This document shows, piece after piece, positions 18,173-26,331 of a DNA stretch of 32,420 bases (position 1 is its first letter; every line of letters starts with the position of its first letter). Where the stretch lies: the IMG/VR virus record IMGVR_UViG_3300022935_000070, positions 1 through 32,420 of that record. One strand, written 5' to 3'. The notes under the pieces are model-generated. The model did no database searches, was not told the DNA's origin, and saw nothing but the letters and a program-made list of their open reading frames with translations. Both the position numbers and the translations under genes were made by a program. Origin of the DNA: a virus.

Positions 18173-19532
18173 AGTACAGCGAATAAAATCTATTATGCCA
18201 GAGATTGATGAAATCTCGCCTACCTTTTGTTTGGCTAAATGGCATCATGTTACTATCTATTTACAAACTGGTGAAACACACAGTTGTTATCATCCGGCTC
18301 CACATAAAATTCCCTTAGAAGGATTACAAGATAATCCTAGTCAATTACACAACACACCTGAAAAGAAACGTGAACGCGGTTTAATGTTGCAAGGTGAAAA
18401 ACCTAGTGGTTGTCAGTACTGTTGGAATATTGAGTGTATGGGCAAAGATTACATTAGCGATAGACATATTAAAACAGCGAGTATATACACCCCGGAACGT
18501 ATAGAAGAAATTAAAAGTAATCCTTGGGATTATGATATTAATCCAGAGTATATTGAAATTAATTTTAGTAACCAGTGTAACTTTAAATGCGGTTACTGTC
18601 ATCCTAAGTTTAGTAGCAGATATTATAACGAGATCAAAAAGCATGGTCCTTATAAAGACAGTACAGCACATCGCAATGATATTGATTATTTTGAATTATA
18701 CAAAGAAGAAACTAACCCATATGTAGAAGCATGGTGGAAGTGGTGGCCTGAAGTAAGTAAGACACTAAACATTTTACGTGTTACCGGAGGCGAACCGTTA
18801 ATGCACAATAGTACCTGGAGATTGTTTGACGAATTAGAAGCAAATCCTAAACCACATCTCAATATAGAACTTAATAGCAATATGGGTGTTAAGCCAGAAC
18901 GTATAGTAAAACTTGTAGAACGTTTAAAAGTATTAAAAGATAAAAACTGTATTAACAGTTTTAAATTATATACAAGTATCGATACCTGGGGTCCTCGTGC
19001 AGAGTATACACGTACAGGATTAGATTTAAAATTATGGGAATCAAACTTAGATTATTATCTAACTAAAACAGGTTGGCCTGTAACATTTATGGTTACATTT
19101 AATTTATTTGTTGTTACAAGTTTTGATGATTTATTACATAAAATATTAGAGTGGCGCAAGAAGTATAATACAGATGAACAAACTAAATGGCAACGTATTA
19201 GATTTGATACACCTTATTTAAAAGAGCCTATTCAGTTTGATATGAACATACTTCCTAAAGATGAATTTATGCCATACATGATGAATCATTTATTGTTTAT
19301 GCAAAACAATGTAGACGATAAGGATAGAACAAAATTTAGTAGTTTGGAATATGAACGTCTAAGACGTGTAGTTGATTATATGCGTAAAACAGAGTATGAC
19401 GAAAAGAAACTATTAAATGGTAGGCGTAATTTTGCTAGTTGGTTTAAAGAATATGATAGAAGAAGAGGAACCAACCTAGTAGAAACATTTCCCGAGTTTA
19501 AAGAGTTTTATCGTTTTTGTGAAAGTTGCTAA
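18165..19532 (+). CDS. Radical SAM protein, twitch/SPASM-like, 455 aa
   Basis: ATG 18165 overlaps the previous gene. The radical SAM cluster motif CxxxCxxC is C138, C142 and C145 (CNFKCGYC), followed by GGEP in RVTGGEPLM. Upstream, an N-terminal domain has cysteines in FCLAKWHH, HSCYHP and CQYCW, like the paired-cysteine module in front of the core of the protein at 29511. The C-terminus ends in CESC. Enzymes of this build generate a 5'-deoxyadenosyl radical and often carry extra Fe-S clusters. Substrates in the class include peptides and sugars, and neither can be assigned here. Its end overlaps the convergent gene by 35 bases. Confidence 0.85.
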   Translation: MSEVQRIKSIMPEIDEISPTFCLAKWHHVTIYLQTGETHSCYHPAPHKIPLEGLQDNPSQLHNTPEKKRERGLMLQGEKPSGCQYCWNIECMGKDYISDRHIKTASIYTPERIEEIKSNPWDYDINPEYIEINFSNQCNFKCGYCHPKFSSRYYNEIKKHGPYKDSTAHRNDIDYFELYKEETNPYVEAWWKWWPEVSKTLNILRVTGGEPLMHNSTWRLFDELEANPKPHLNIELNSNMGVKPERIVKLVERLKVLKDKNCINSFKLYTSIDTWGPRAEYTRTGLDLKLWESNLDYYLTKTGWPVTFMVTFNLFVVTSFDDLLHKILEWRKKYNTDEQTKWQRIRFDTPYLKEPIQFDMNILPKDEFMPYMMNHLLFMQNNVDDKDRTKFSSLEYERLRRVVDYMRKTEYDEKKLLNGRRNFASWFKEYDRRRGTNLVETFPEFKEFYRFCESC

Positions 19533-20631
19533 CCATTGCTTGGTTATGTAATATTGTTGCTTTAATATCTTCTAAATTGTAATTTTCTTTTTCAACAGTT
19601 TCAATCAACTCAAATATAGCATTCATACGTTCTGTATGATTTTCAATTGAATCGTATTCTTCACTCCATAACTCGTTAAATGTTTTAAATCCTAATTCTT
19701 GTAGATACTTTAGTGTGTGAGGTGGGCCGACCATAATAAAAGGTCGTCCATATAACATAGCGTTAAAAGTTTTTTCACTAAAGTTAGCAGTTGGTTGAGC
19801 AAAGCGTGTTTCATTAACAATAGCACACATACTGTCTATATAAAATCCCTCTAGTCCTTTACCTTCAGGAGCAAACATAGGCCAATGTTTCATACCAGCG
19901 TCGGTTGTTTCTGCATTGTTGTAATCTAACACATACGGGGTATTTTTATTAAGTATATTAATATTTTTTTTAATTATATTTTCATACTTCCACGCATCTA
20001 AATCAATCCAAGTACCATCCATTAACAACTCGTAGTTAGTTCTAAAGTTCCAACTTAAATGACAATCTTTATCAACTAAAAATGCAGAAACTAAATGTCT
20101 ATGTTTAGTGTAACGCCAATTAGGACAAATAAACTTTTTATTGTATTTGAAGTTTAATTGGCTTCCGCTACCGCAAAAAAAATCACGTAGGAAAATATCT
20201 AAGCAGTGTAGATTTAAACTAGGATAATTTTTAGAATAGTATTTTTGTACATCATAATCGCCTGTGTACACATTAACGTTTTTAATATCGTATTTTTCTT
20301 GCCATTCAACTATGCTGTCTAATTCATCTGCACATAAATTGTCATTAGAATTGAATTCGCTATAAAAATGATTATTATGTTTAGTTCCTTTTATGTAAGG
20401 ACTAACAGGTTCGTACAAGTAAATGTCAACACCGCGTCTTTTTAACTTGTTAATAGTTTTAATACTAAATTCTAACTCATTAAACTGTTTAATATGGTTA
20501 GTGCCTGTGTAAACAAACGTAGGACGGGTTGAATCTTTTAGAAAACTTTTTAAGAATAATTCTGCTAACATTCCTCTATTTTTATCTCGCATACTAGGAA
20601 TGTTTTGCCAAAACAAATCTTGTACAAACAT
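19498..20631 (-). CDS. Glycosyltransferase-like protein with SEKTF motif, 377 aa
   Basis: This is the last gene of the - strand operon. Its ATG at 20629-20631 overlaps the preceding stop as TAATG. The C-terminal third contains FSEKTFNAMLYGRPFIMVGP (starting near residue 282), followed by KYLQELGFKTFNELW. This EK-x-x-x-A-(x)n-G-x-P-(F/V) pattern recalls the nucleotide-sugar-binding end of GT10 fucosyltransferases, and the protein at 23373 has the same motif. The N-terminal part has alternating strands and helices (PTFVYTGTNH, GVDIYLYEP). I infer a GT-B-type transferase of unknown donor. Its 3' end overlaps the + strand radical SAM gene tail to tail. Confidence 0.65.
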   Translation of the reverse strand: MFVQDLFWQNIPSMRDKNRGMLAELFLKSFLKDSTRPTFVYTGTNHIKQFNELEFSIKTINKLKRRGVDIYLYEPVSPYIKGTKHNNHFYSEFNSNDNLCADELDSIVEWQEKYDIKNVNVYTGDYDVQKYYSKNYPSLNLHCLDIFLRDFFCGSGSQLNFKYNKKFICPNWRYTKHRHLVSAFLVDKDCHLSWNFRTNYELLMDGTWIDLDAWKYENIIKKNINILNKNTPYVLDYNNAETTDAGMKHWPMFAPEGKGLEGFYIDSMCAIVNETRFAQPTANFSEKTFNAMLYGRPFIMVGPPHTLKYLQELGFKTFNELWSEEYDSIENHTERMNAIFELIETVEKENYNLEDIKATILHNQAMVSNFHKNDKTL

Positions 20632-21125
20632 TAGAAAAATGTGCCTGTAATTTGTAGTGTATATCTTGGATCAACGCCTATGTTACTAGCCGCGTGTGGT
20701 ACATCTGGATTCCATAATACATATTCACCTGCTTTATAATTTACAACAGCAGTGCCGTCTATTTCAAAGTAATGTCCTGGCTTCCAGTCTTCTAAAAATA
20801 CAATAGCACGTCTTACATCATTACGTTCTTGATTAAACACACGACAGTAGGTATTAAAATGATCTACGTGTGTTGGCATAATGTCTAGAGTATCCATACG
20901 GTAAAACACAAAGCCTGTATTTTTTAAGTTAATACGTTTAGCAACATCGTTGACCCACTCAGGCATTGGGTTTCGACTGTCGTACATTTTGCCTGTTGTT
21001 GTGTTGTGAGTGTAACCTTGTTCACGCCACATATCCGATTCTTCACCTGTAATAGGTTGTCTAATATAATCAAAGTCTTTGTAACTTTCGTCCCATAAGA
21101 CTGGTAAAAATCCTCTACTCCACAT
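20631..21125 (-). CDS. 2-oxoglutarate/Fe(II) dioxygenase-like protein, 164 aa
   Basis: This 164-residue soluble protein starts at ATG 21123-21125 and overlaps the amidinotransferase gene by 11 bases. The double-stranded beta-helix iron triad is visible: H86-V-D88 in PTHVDHF and H144 in DVPHAASNIG. R154 in DPRYTLQI is in place to bind 2-oxoglutarate. The intervening strands (RRAIVFLEDW, AGEYVLWNPDVPH) fit a short prolyl-4-hydroxylase or phytanoyl-like fold. The length is at the low end for the family. It could hydroxylate a sugar, an amino acid or the operon's guanidino product. The substrate is unknown. Confidence 0.72.
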   Translation of the reverse strand: MWSRGFLPVLWDESYKDFDYIRQPITGEESDMWREQGYTHNTTTGKMYDSRNPMPEWVNDVAKRINLKNTGFVFYRMDTLDIMPTHVDHFNTYCRVFNQERNDVRRAIVFLEDWKPGHYFEIDGTAVVNYKAGEYVLWNPDVPHAASNIGVDPRYTLQITGTFF

Positions 21126-22083
21126 CTCGTTCTATATCCAATGTTACGCAGTGAAAACCACCGCCTAATGTTCTTTGATGCCTCATTGGCAACATAGCAC
21201 ATTCAATACCTTGTGCTTCTAGTGCTTTACGTAGTGGCTCTTGATGTTTTTCAAGTGCTACTAATTTAGTATTTACACTAAACAAGTTCATGTTTATCCA
21301 CGTACTTGCATTACACCAACCTGGATAATGTCCAATGTCAACAGGTTCGGGACACCATAAAATATCCCAATTTCTAAAAGGCATTGGCAAGTCTTCTTTG
21401 CTTTTAATTCTACTAGGATTAGCAAGTAATAATCCATCACGTAAAAAAGCAACAGTACTGTCAATGTGCATATAACTATAAACATCTTGTAATAAATGCA
21501 CTTGTGCTGTATCACCTAGTGCATCTTGCAATAGTGTTGCACCGAGTTTGTTTCCGCTATTACTTACAAGATATAAAACGTGTTCGTTAGCACGAATAAT
21601 ATTTGCGGCATCAAACGCAGGCTCAAACTCATTTAGTGCTAGTATGTCCTTATTGCCTATGCAATCTGTATTATACAATTTACTTTCGTGATAGCACGGA
21701 ACTTGAACAGGACTTTTTAGGTGATGTTCAAATGCCTTCCATTCGTGCTTCCTTGCTCTAATAGGCATTGGTGTTGCAAGTGTTAAATCCCCGTGTACAA
21801 ATACCGAGTCTCGAGGGCAATAATTATAATAGTTACAATCATTAGTATTAGGACGTACAACTTCAATTGATTCTCCTTCTAAAAAATCTACAAAGGTTTG
21901 TAAATCTTCGTTTGCTTCGTCTATTACTTGTTGTGGGTAAGGCCCTTTTTGTATTTCACTATCATCTCGTACGTCTGCAAAATTTACACAACGCAAACTA
22001 ATATCAATATCAGTAGGAATTTTTGCATGATCTGCAACGCCAACAATTACTTTACGAAGTTGTCCCCATTCATTACTAGACAT
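21115..22083 (-). CDS. Amidinotransferase (AGAT/StrB1 family)
   Basis: This 322-residue protein moves an amidino group from arginine to an amine through a covalent amidino-cysteine. The fold's key residues are present in the right order: D92 in YCPRDSVF, D158 in EPAFDAANII, H206 in YMHIDSTVAF and C312 in GGGFHCVTLD. The D158-H206 and H206-C312 distances (48 and 106) are close to those in human glycine amidinotransferase (D254, H303, C407, recalled from the literature). The length is near that of bacterial inosamine-phosphate amidinotransferase. The acceptor is not shown by the sequence. The adjacent aminotransferase suggests an amino sugar or cyclitol, but glycine or another amine remains possible. 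It overlaps both neighbours. Confidence 0.88.
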   Translation of the reverse strand: MSSNEWGQLRKVIVGVADHAKIPTDIDISLRCVNFADVRDDSEIQKGPYPQQVIDEANEDLQTFVDFLEGESIEVVRPNTNDCNYYNYCPRDSVFVHGDLTLATPMPIRARKHEWKAFEHHLKSPVQVPCYHESKLYNTDCIGNKDILALNEFEPAFDAANIIRANEHVLYLVSNSGNKLGATLLQDALGDTAQVHLLQDVYSYMHIDSTVAFLRDGLLLANPSRIKSKEDLPMPFRNWDILWCPEPVDIGHYPGWCNASTWINMNLFSVNTKLVALEKHQEPLRKALEAQGIECAMLPMRHQRTLGGGFHCVTLDIERDVE

Positions 22084-22756
22084 ATGAAACCCTTCCAGGC
22101 CAGTGTTTTAAAATTAAATCTTCTAAATCAAGATTACTCATTCTAGAATTTTCACCTTTGATTTGTTGTACGATTATCTCCATTTCATTACACCAGTCTT
22201 TAGTTGTTTGTTTTAGTGTATATCCGAGGTACGGATAAATTGTATTTTCTACATAACGCATATGTTCTAATATACTTGGGTGCGAGTCGGTAACATAAAC
22301 GTTTTTTGTTCTAGGAAATACGTTTTCAGCACCTGGCAAATTTTCATCAACTTTATCTTTGTGTCCTTGAAATAAATCTACATGAAAAGATTTTAAGTAT
22401 GCATTTGTTTGCAATATTGCTGTTTTGTTTCTAATTATATCGTTTTCTTCACTCCAGTGGTTACTTAGATATTCGTCGCTGTAATAGTCACTGTTTAAAA
22501 TATTACCTTCAGTTACCCATTTGCCTTCTTTAAGTAAATCAACTCTTTGCCAACTGCTCCATAAAATACAAACAAGATCATTTTGATTAAAATTATGTTT
22601 TTCATTTGCTTCTATAGTGCGGCAAGCAATACCTTGATTGCCCATGCCTGCTTTTGCATAATTATGATTTTCGCAGTCTAAATCTTTTGCAATTATATCA
22701 CTCCATGTCGGCCAAATGTATTCGGTGTACGAACATCCAAAGGTAAACAATCTCAT
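22076..22756 (-). CDS. SGNH/GDSL hydrolase-like protein, 226 aa
   Basis: The gene begins at ATG 22754-22756, overlapping the aminotransferase stop as ATGA, and ends eight bases inside the amidinotransferase gene. Block I is FGCSYTEY with S9 as nucleophile. The oxyanion Gly and Asn blocks fit AGMGN (37-40). D157-S-H159 in VTDSHPS matches the terminal Asp-x-His of the family. SGNH enzymes are esterases or acyltransferases, so it may add or remove an acyl group on the operon's product. No signal peptide is seen, so it should act in the cytoplasm. A second SGNH-like gene lies at 25513. Confidence 0.72.
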   Translation of the reverse strand: MRLFTFGCSYTEYIWPTWSDIIAKDLDCENHNYAKAGMGNQGIACRTIEANEKHNFNQNDLVCILWSSWQRVDLLKEGKWVTEGNILNSDYYSDEYLSNHWSEENDIIRNKTAILQTNAYLKSFHVDLFQGHKDKVDENLPGAENVFPRTKNVYVTDSHPSILEHMRYVENTIYPYLGYTLKQTTKDWCNEMEIIVQQIKGENSRMSNLDLEDLILKHWPGRVSYV

Positions 22757-23343
22757 TTAAAAACCTCCATGTCTGGCAAGTAAGGATAGTCTTGACTAGT
22801 CCATAATTTACCGGTTTCTAAATCTTTAATTTTTTCTAATCCTAGTTGTGCAGTTTCAGGAGTCATGTAATAATGATATCCAATGTATTTGATATTTTGT
22901 TCTGCCCAAGGTTTGTCATCTGTTCTTCCGTCATATGCCATTTGTTTTAATGTTTCATAATCGCGTTCATTAGAACAAAGTATAGCACCGCCTCTACCTA
23001 AACTTAGTGCTTTCTTGTATTGGAAACTTAAACACATAAAAGAGTTATTAACATAAGAATCTTTTTCAAATAGTGTTGCGGCATCGATAATATTAGTGCC
23101 ACCTAAGTTATATGCTTTACTCCATTCAACATCTGCAAACTCCCACGCAAGACCGAGTTTCTCAAGTGTGAACGGGATACTAATATATGTTCGACTAGGT
23201 ATAGTAATTTTGTGTGTTGGATTCAAATAACGTAAGCATAATTCAATAGCATGGGTACAACTATCAACAGCAACAGCATATGGAGCACCATAATACTCTG
23301 CTATTGCTTTTTCAAATTTTTTCACAGTTTCAAACATATACAT
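22753..23343 (-). CDS. Short DegT/DnrJ/EryC1/StrS-type aminotransferase
   Basis: This is the first gene of the - strand operon. The product resembles the large PLP domain of sugar aminotransferases: SCTHA (28-32) for phosphate binding, D87 in NIIDAATLF to pair with the PLP ring, and K111 in SFQYKKALSLGRGGA as the PLP lysine. A late YMTPETAQLGLEKIKDLE matches the family's subunit-contact helix. It is only 196 residues, about half the usual 370-400, because the C-terminal small domain is absent with no disabling stop inside the motifs. The usual GEGG is GRGG here. The start could be ATG 23343 or ATG 23337; the promoter box favours 23337. Confidence 0.8.
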   Translation of the reverse strand: MYMFETVKKFEKAIAEYYGAPYAVAVDSCTHAIELCLRYLNPTHKITIPSRTYISIPFTLEKLGLAWEFADVEWSKAYNLGGTNIIDAATLFEKDSYVNNSFMCLSFQYKKALSLGRGGAILCSNERDYETLKQMAYDGRTDDKPWAEQNIKYIGYHYYMTPETAQLGLEKIKDLETGKLWTSQDYPYLPDMEVFK

Positions 23344-23350
23344 ATTTATA
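23343..23350 (-). promoter_or_regulatory. T4 late promoter box TATAAATA for the - strand operon
   Basis: Read on the - strand, positions 23350 to 23343 give TATAAATA exactly, the T4 late consensus. Its last A is the A of the first possible ATG (23343). The second ATG (23337) lies six bases on, about where a late transcript would begin, so the message may be leaderless. It lies in the 29-base divergent gap before the + strand gene. Promoter function is inferred. Confidence 0.5.
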
Positions 23351-23372
23351 TACGCAGATAATAAGTATAATT

Positions 23373-24332
23373 GTGAGTGAGTTTGAGAAAATAATCAATT
23401 TAGTGTTATGGCATAGGTCCTGGAGTCTTGAAAGGCTTTTGAGCACAATCCAAAATAACACCGATAGTCTTATACGAGTATTAGGTGCAGAAGAATTTGC
23501 AATTATGGGTTGGGACAGTCCAGAAAATTCCAATCTGTTGCAAGAAATTAAACAAGCCATTAGTAATAGTTCAAACACTGTAGAATTTGTGTGTGGAGGG
23601 TTTCCTACCGATAAAGTTTTCCATCCAGGTAACAACGTTGTCTATTGGAAGACTTTTTGGCCTGTAAAAACTTATTATGAACTAACAAGATTTGGGCATA
23701 CTGCAAACAATAAAGATTTTACACAGGCGTATGTATCATTAAACAACAAGCCGTGGCAACACAGATGTCAAATGATGGATATGCTTTCTCGAGAAAATTT
23801 GTTACCTTATGGTGCAATTAGTTGGAATGAAACAAATAAAGATTATCCTTTTAAACATTGGAAGCAGAAACGATTAATCATTGACTCAGAATATGCAAAA
23901 ACAACAGAACAATATGGATCATTTCCGCAGGCCTTTTTTCAAAGTTTTATGAGTTTAGTTAATGAGTCTACTATGGACACAATATTTCCAACTGAAAAAA
24001 CATACACACCAATTTATTTTAAAAAACCTTTTTTAGTTTGGAGTGTACCTGGCTTTCATAAAGCATTAACAGAACACGGTTTTGAATTATATGACGAAAT
24101 TTTTGATTACAGTTTTGACAATATCTTAGATGACCAACTAAGATTACAAAAACTTGTCGAACAGGTTAAGAAAATTACAAATTTGGATTATAATGAGTTA
24201 TATAAAAAGGTTGCAAAAAAAGCAGAAAGAAACTATAATATACTAGTGTCTATTAGTCAAGACAAAAGTTTAGTACCAAACAGTGTTTTAAAGTTTGGCG
24301 GTTACGAGAATTTAATTAAGGAGATGAAATGA
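23373..24332 (+). CDS. Glycosyltransferase-like protein with TEKTY motif, 319 aa
   Basis: The frame is open from 23280, but that would run through the divergent gene's start. The most plausible start is GTG 23373, giving 319 residues; GTG 23403 is also possible, and no good ribosome-binding site helps. Near residue 206 it has FPTEKTYTPIYFKKPFLVWS followed by KALTEHGFELYDEIF, which parallels the EKTF region of the - strand gene at 19498. The N-terminal half has SLIRVLGAEEFAIMGWD and TVEFVCGGFPTD, suggesting a nucleotide-binding alpha/beta fold. I infer a GT-B-like transferase related to the 19498 gene. Its stop overlaps the dehydrogenase start (ATGA). Confidence 0.65.
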   Translation: MSEFEKIINLVLWHRSWSLERLLSTIQNNTDSLIRVLGAEEFAIMGWDSPENSNLLQEIKQAISNSSNTVEFVCGGFPTDKVFHPGNNVVYWKTFWPVKTYYELTRFGHTANNKDFTQAYVSLNNKPWQHRCQMMDMLSRENLLPYGAISWNETNKDYPFKHWKQKRLIIDSEYAKTTEQYGSFPQAFFQSFMSLVNESTMDTIFPTEKTYTPIYFKKPFLVWSVPGFHKALTEHGFELYDEIFDYSFDNILDDQLRLQKLVEQVKKITNLDYNELYKKVAKKAERNYNILVSISQDKSLVPNSVLKFGGYENLIKEMK

Positions 24333-25516
24333 GTGTAATTGGTTACATTGGCGTAGGTAAACTAGGTGTGCCTTGTGCTGAAGAAATTATTAAAAAAGGA
24401 CATACAGTCAATGGATATGACGTTACTACTATTTCCTCTGATTTAATCAATCAGAAAGATACTATCGAGGAAACGGTTAAAGGAGCAGATATTGTATTTG
24501 TTGCAGTACCAACACCACATCATCCAGACTATGACGGTAGACGTCCTACAAGTCATTTAGAGCCTAAAGACTTTAACTACTCTATTGTGATCGATGTATT
24601 AAAAGAAGCAAACAAATATATGAACAAAAAACAGTTGCTTGTTTTAATATCAACTGTATTGCCTGGAACAACACGTAGAGAATTTGTTCCGCTTGTAACT
24701 AATACACGATTTGTTTATAATCCTTATCTAATTGCTATGGGAACTGTAGGTTGGGATATGGTAAATCCTGAAATGATTATGATTGGTACTGACGACGGTA
24801 GCGAAACAGGTGACGCAAAACAGTTGCGTGATTTTTACGACACAGTAATGGAAAACGATCCACGTTACGTTATAGGAACATATGACGAATGCGAATGTAT
24901 TAAAGTTTTTTACAATACGTTTATTAGTACAAAACTAAGTCTTGTTAATATGATGCAAGATGTAGCACAAAAACAAGGCAACATTAATGTTGATGTAGTT
25001 ACTAAAGCACTTGCTGATTCAACAATGCGTATTATGAGTGATCGTTATATGACAGCAGGCATGGGAGACGGTGGCAGTTGTCATCCAAGAGATAATATTG
25101 CATTGCGATATATGGCAAAAGAATTAGACTTGCAGTATGATATCTTTGATAGTATTATGACAGCAAGAGAAGTACAAGCAAAAAATCTTGCAAAATTTGT
25201 TATTGAAACAAAAGAAAAATTCGGCGGCAATATTATATTAAATGGAATATCATATAAACCGGGTGTAAATTATATCGACGGAAGTTATGCACTTCTTGTT
25301 GATCATTATATTAAAGAGTTAGGACACTCGGCAATTTATATCGATCCATTAGCAAGTGAAATGCCAAGTAGTGCGGCATCAATAGGAGGCATTGTTTTAA
25401 TGTGCCATCCTGAAATGTATTTAGACTATTCAACTGACAGTATTATTATTGATCCTTGGAGACAAGTAGAGAAGGATCCAAGGTATATGGTAATACATTA
25501 CGGAAATACTAGATGA
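24329..25516 (+). CDS. UDP-glucose/GDP-mannose dehydrogenase family protein
   Basis: This 395-residue enzyme starts at the ATGA overlap. The N-terminal Rossmann motif is G8-V-G10-KL-G13. The substrate region has STVLPGTTR and VYNPYLIAMG. A Lys/Asn helix is visible in KVFYNTFISTKLS. The catalytic cysteine is C251 in the motif GDGGSCHPRDN. The C-terminal domain begins around NIILNGISYKPG. The family oxidises a UDP- or GDP-sugar at C6 to the uronic acid with two NAD+; some members act on N-acetylhexosamines. It is slightly shorter than the usual 430-450 residues. It would supply a nucleotide uronic acid for the neighbouring transferases. The exact sugar is not readable from the sequence. Confidence 0.85.
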   Translation: MSVIGYIGVGKLGVPCAEEIIKKGHTVNGYDVTTISSDLINQKDTIEETVKGADIVFVAVPTPHHPDYDGRRPTSHLEPKDFNYSIVIDVLKEANKYMNKKQLLVLISTVLPGTTRREFVPLVTNTRFVYNPYLIAMGTVGWDMVNPEMIMIGTDDGSETGDAKQLRDFYDTVMENDPRYVIGTYDECECIKVFYNTFISTKLSLVNMMQDVAQKQGNINVDVVTKALADSTMRIMSDRYMTAGMGDGGSCHPRDNIALRYMAKELDLQYDIFDSIMTAREVQAKNLAKFVIETKEKFGGNIILNGISYKPGVNYIDGSYALLVDHYIKELGHSAIYIDPLASEMPSSAASIGGIVLMCHPEMYLDYSTDSIIIDPWRQVEKDPRYMVIHYGNTR

Positions 25517-26331
25517 TTTATTCTAAAACAAAACCACTGTTGTATTTTTCAGAAGTAGCAGGAAAGTCTTTCAATTGGTATTGTGGTGATGACTTTGAAA
25601 ACTTTGTCGCCAGCAATAAACCTGATTGGAGATATTTTAAAACAGCGGCAAGTTTAGAATACAAGTTTAATAGTTTAGGATATAGAACAAAAGAATTAGA
25701 TAACTTAGGAGATTATATTTTAGTCTTTGGGTGTAGTTATACTGAAGGTGTTGGGTTGTTTGATGACGAAATTTGGTGTAATGTACTAGGTAAAGATTTA
25801 GACATAGAAGTTGTTAATTTAGCAAAGGCCGGAACAGGACCCGATATCATTAATATCAATACACAGTTGTTTGTTAAAAATAAGTTTGTTAAACCACGAG
25901 CAGTTGTTGTACAATGGCCCCAATCATCGAGAAAAAGTTTTGGTTATATAGAACGTGAAGGTTTATTTAAAAAAGCAATTAGATTAGAAGATAGAAATAT
26001 TCAATGGGATAATGTTTTAGACGAACCTGCTGATACTTACGAAATGAGAGATTCACAATGGTATTTTAAGCGTTGGGCAGTAGAAGACGGACAAATGATG
26101 TTTGAAAATAGTTTACATATTAATAGTGTAAACAATTTATGGAATGCATTAGGCGTTCCTATTTTTCATTGGACTTTTCAAGGCGACTATGTTACTTCTT
26201 ATGATAAAGATATGTTTGCCAAAATTAATTTAGATAATAAAGATAGAGCACGAGACAACGCACATGACGGTCCGTTAATTCATCAGGAAGTAGTAGATAA
26301 AATTAGGGATAACGTAAGATGTATGATATAG
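25513..26331 (+). CDS. SGNH/GDSL hydrolase-like protein, 272 aa
   Basis: The ATG at 25513 overlaps the dehydrogenase stop (ATGA). The SGNH core begins at about residue 67: FGCSYTEGVGL with S75 as nucleophile, then LAKAGTGPD as the Gly/Asn region, and DNAHDGPLIHQEV near the end, which can supply the Asp and His. A leading region of about 65 residues is not present in the paralogue at 22076. QWPQSSR lies between, similar to LWSSWQR in that paralogue. An acyl hydrolase or acyltransferase is likely. The gene is between a sugar dehydrogenase and a glycosyltransferase-like gene, which suggests glycan acylation. Confidence 0.68.
   Translation: MIYSKTKPLLYFSEVAGKSFNWYCGDDFENFVASNKPDWRYFKTAASLEYKFNSLGYRTKELDNLGDYILVFGCSYTEGVGLFDDEIWCNVLGKDLDIEVVNLAKAGTGPDIININTQLFVKNKFVKPRAVVVQWPQSSRKSFGYIEREGLFKKAIRLEDRNIQWDNVLDEPADTYEMRDSQWYFKRWAVEDGQMMFENSLHINSVNNLWNALGVPIFHWTFQGDYVTSYDKDMFAKINLDNKDRARDNAHDGPLIHQEVVDKIRDNVRCMI

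Noticed and set aside
18943-18962. Inverted repeat AAAACTGT / ACAGTTTT with a 4-base loop
   Set aside because: It is within the coding sequence of the first radical SAM gene. The stem is weak and AT-rich, and its similarity to the one at 15191 is small enough to be chance.
23366-23371. TATAAT on the + strand, like a sigma-70 -10 box
   Set aside because: It sits two bases before the likely GTG start, and no good -35 hexamer lies at the right distance. In AT-rich DNA this hexamer is expected by chance.
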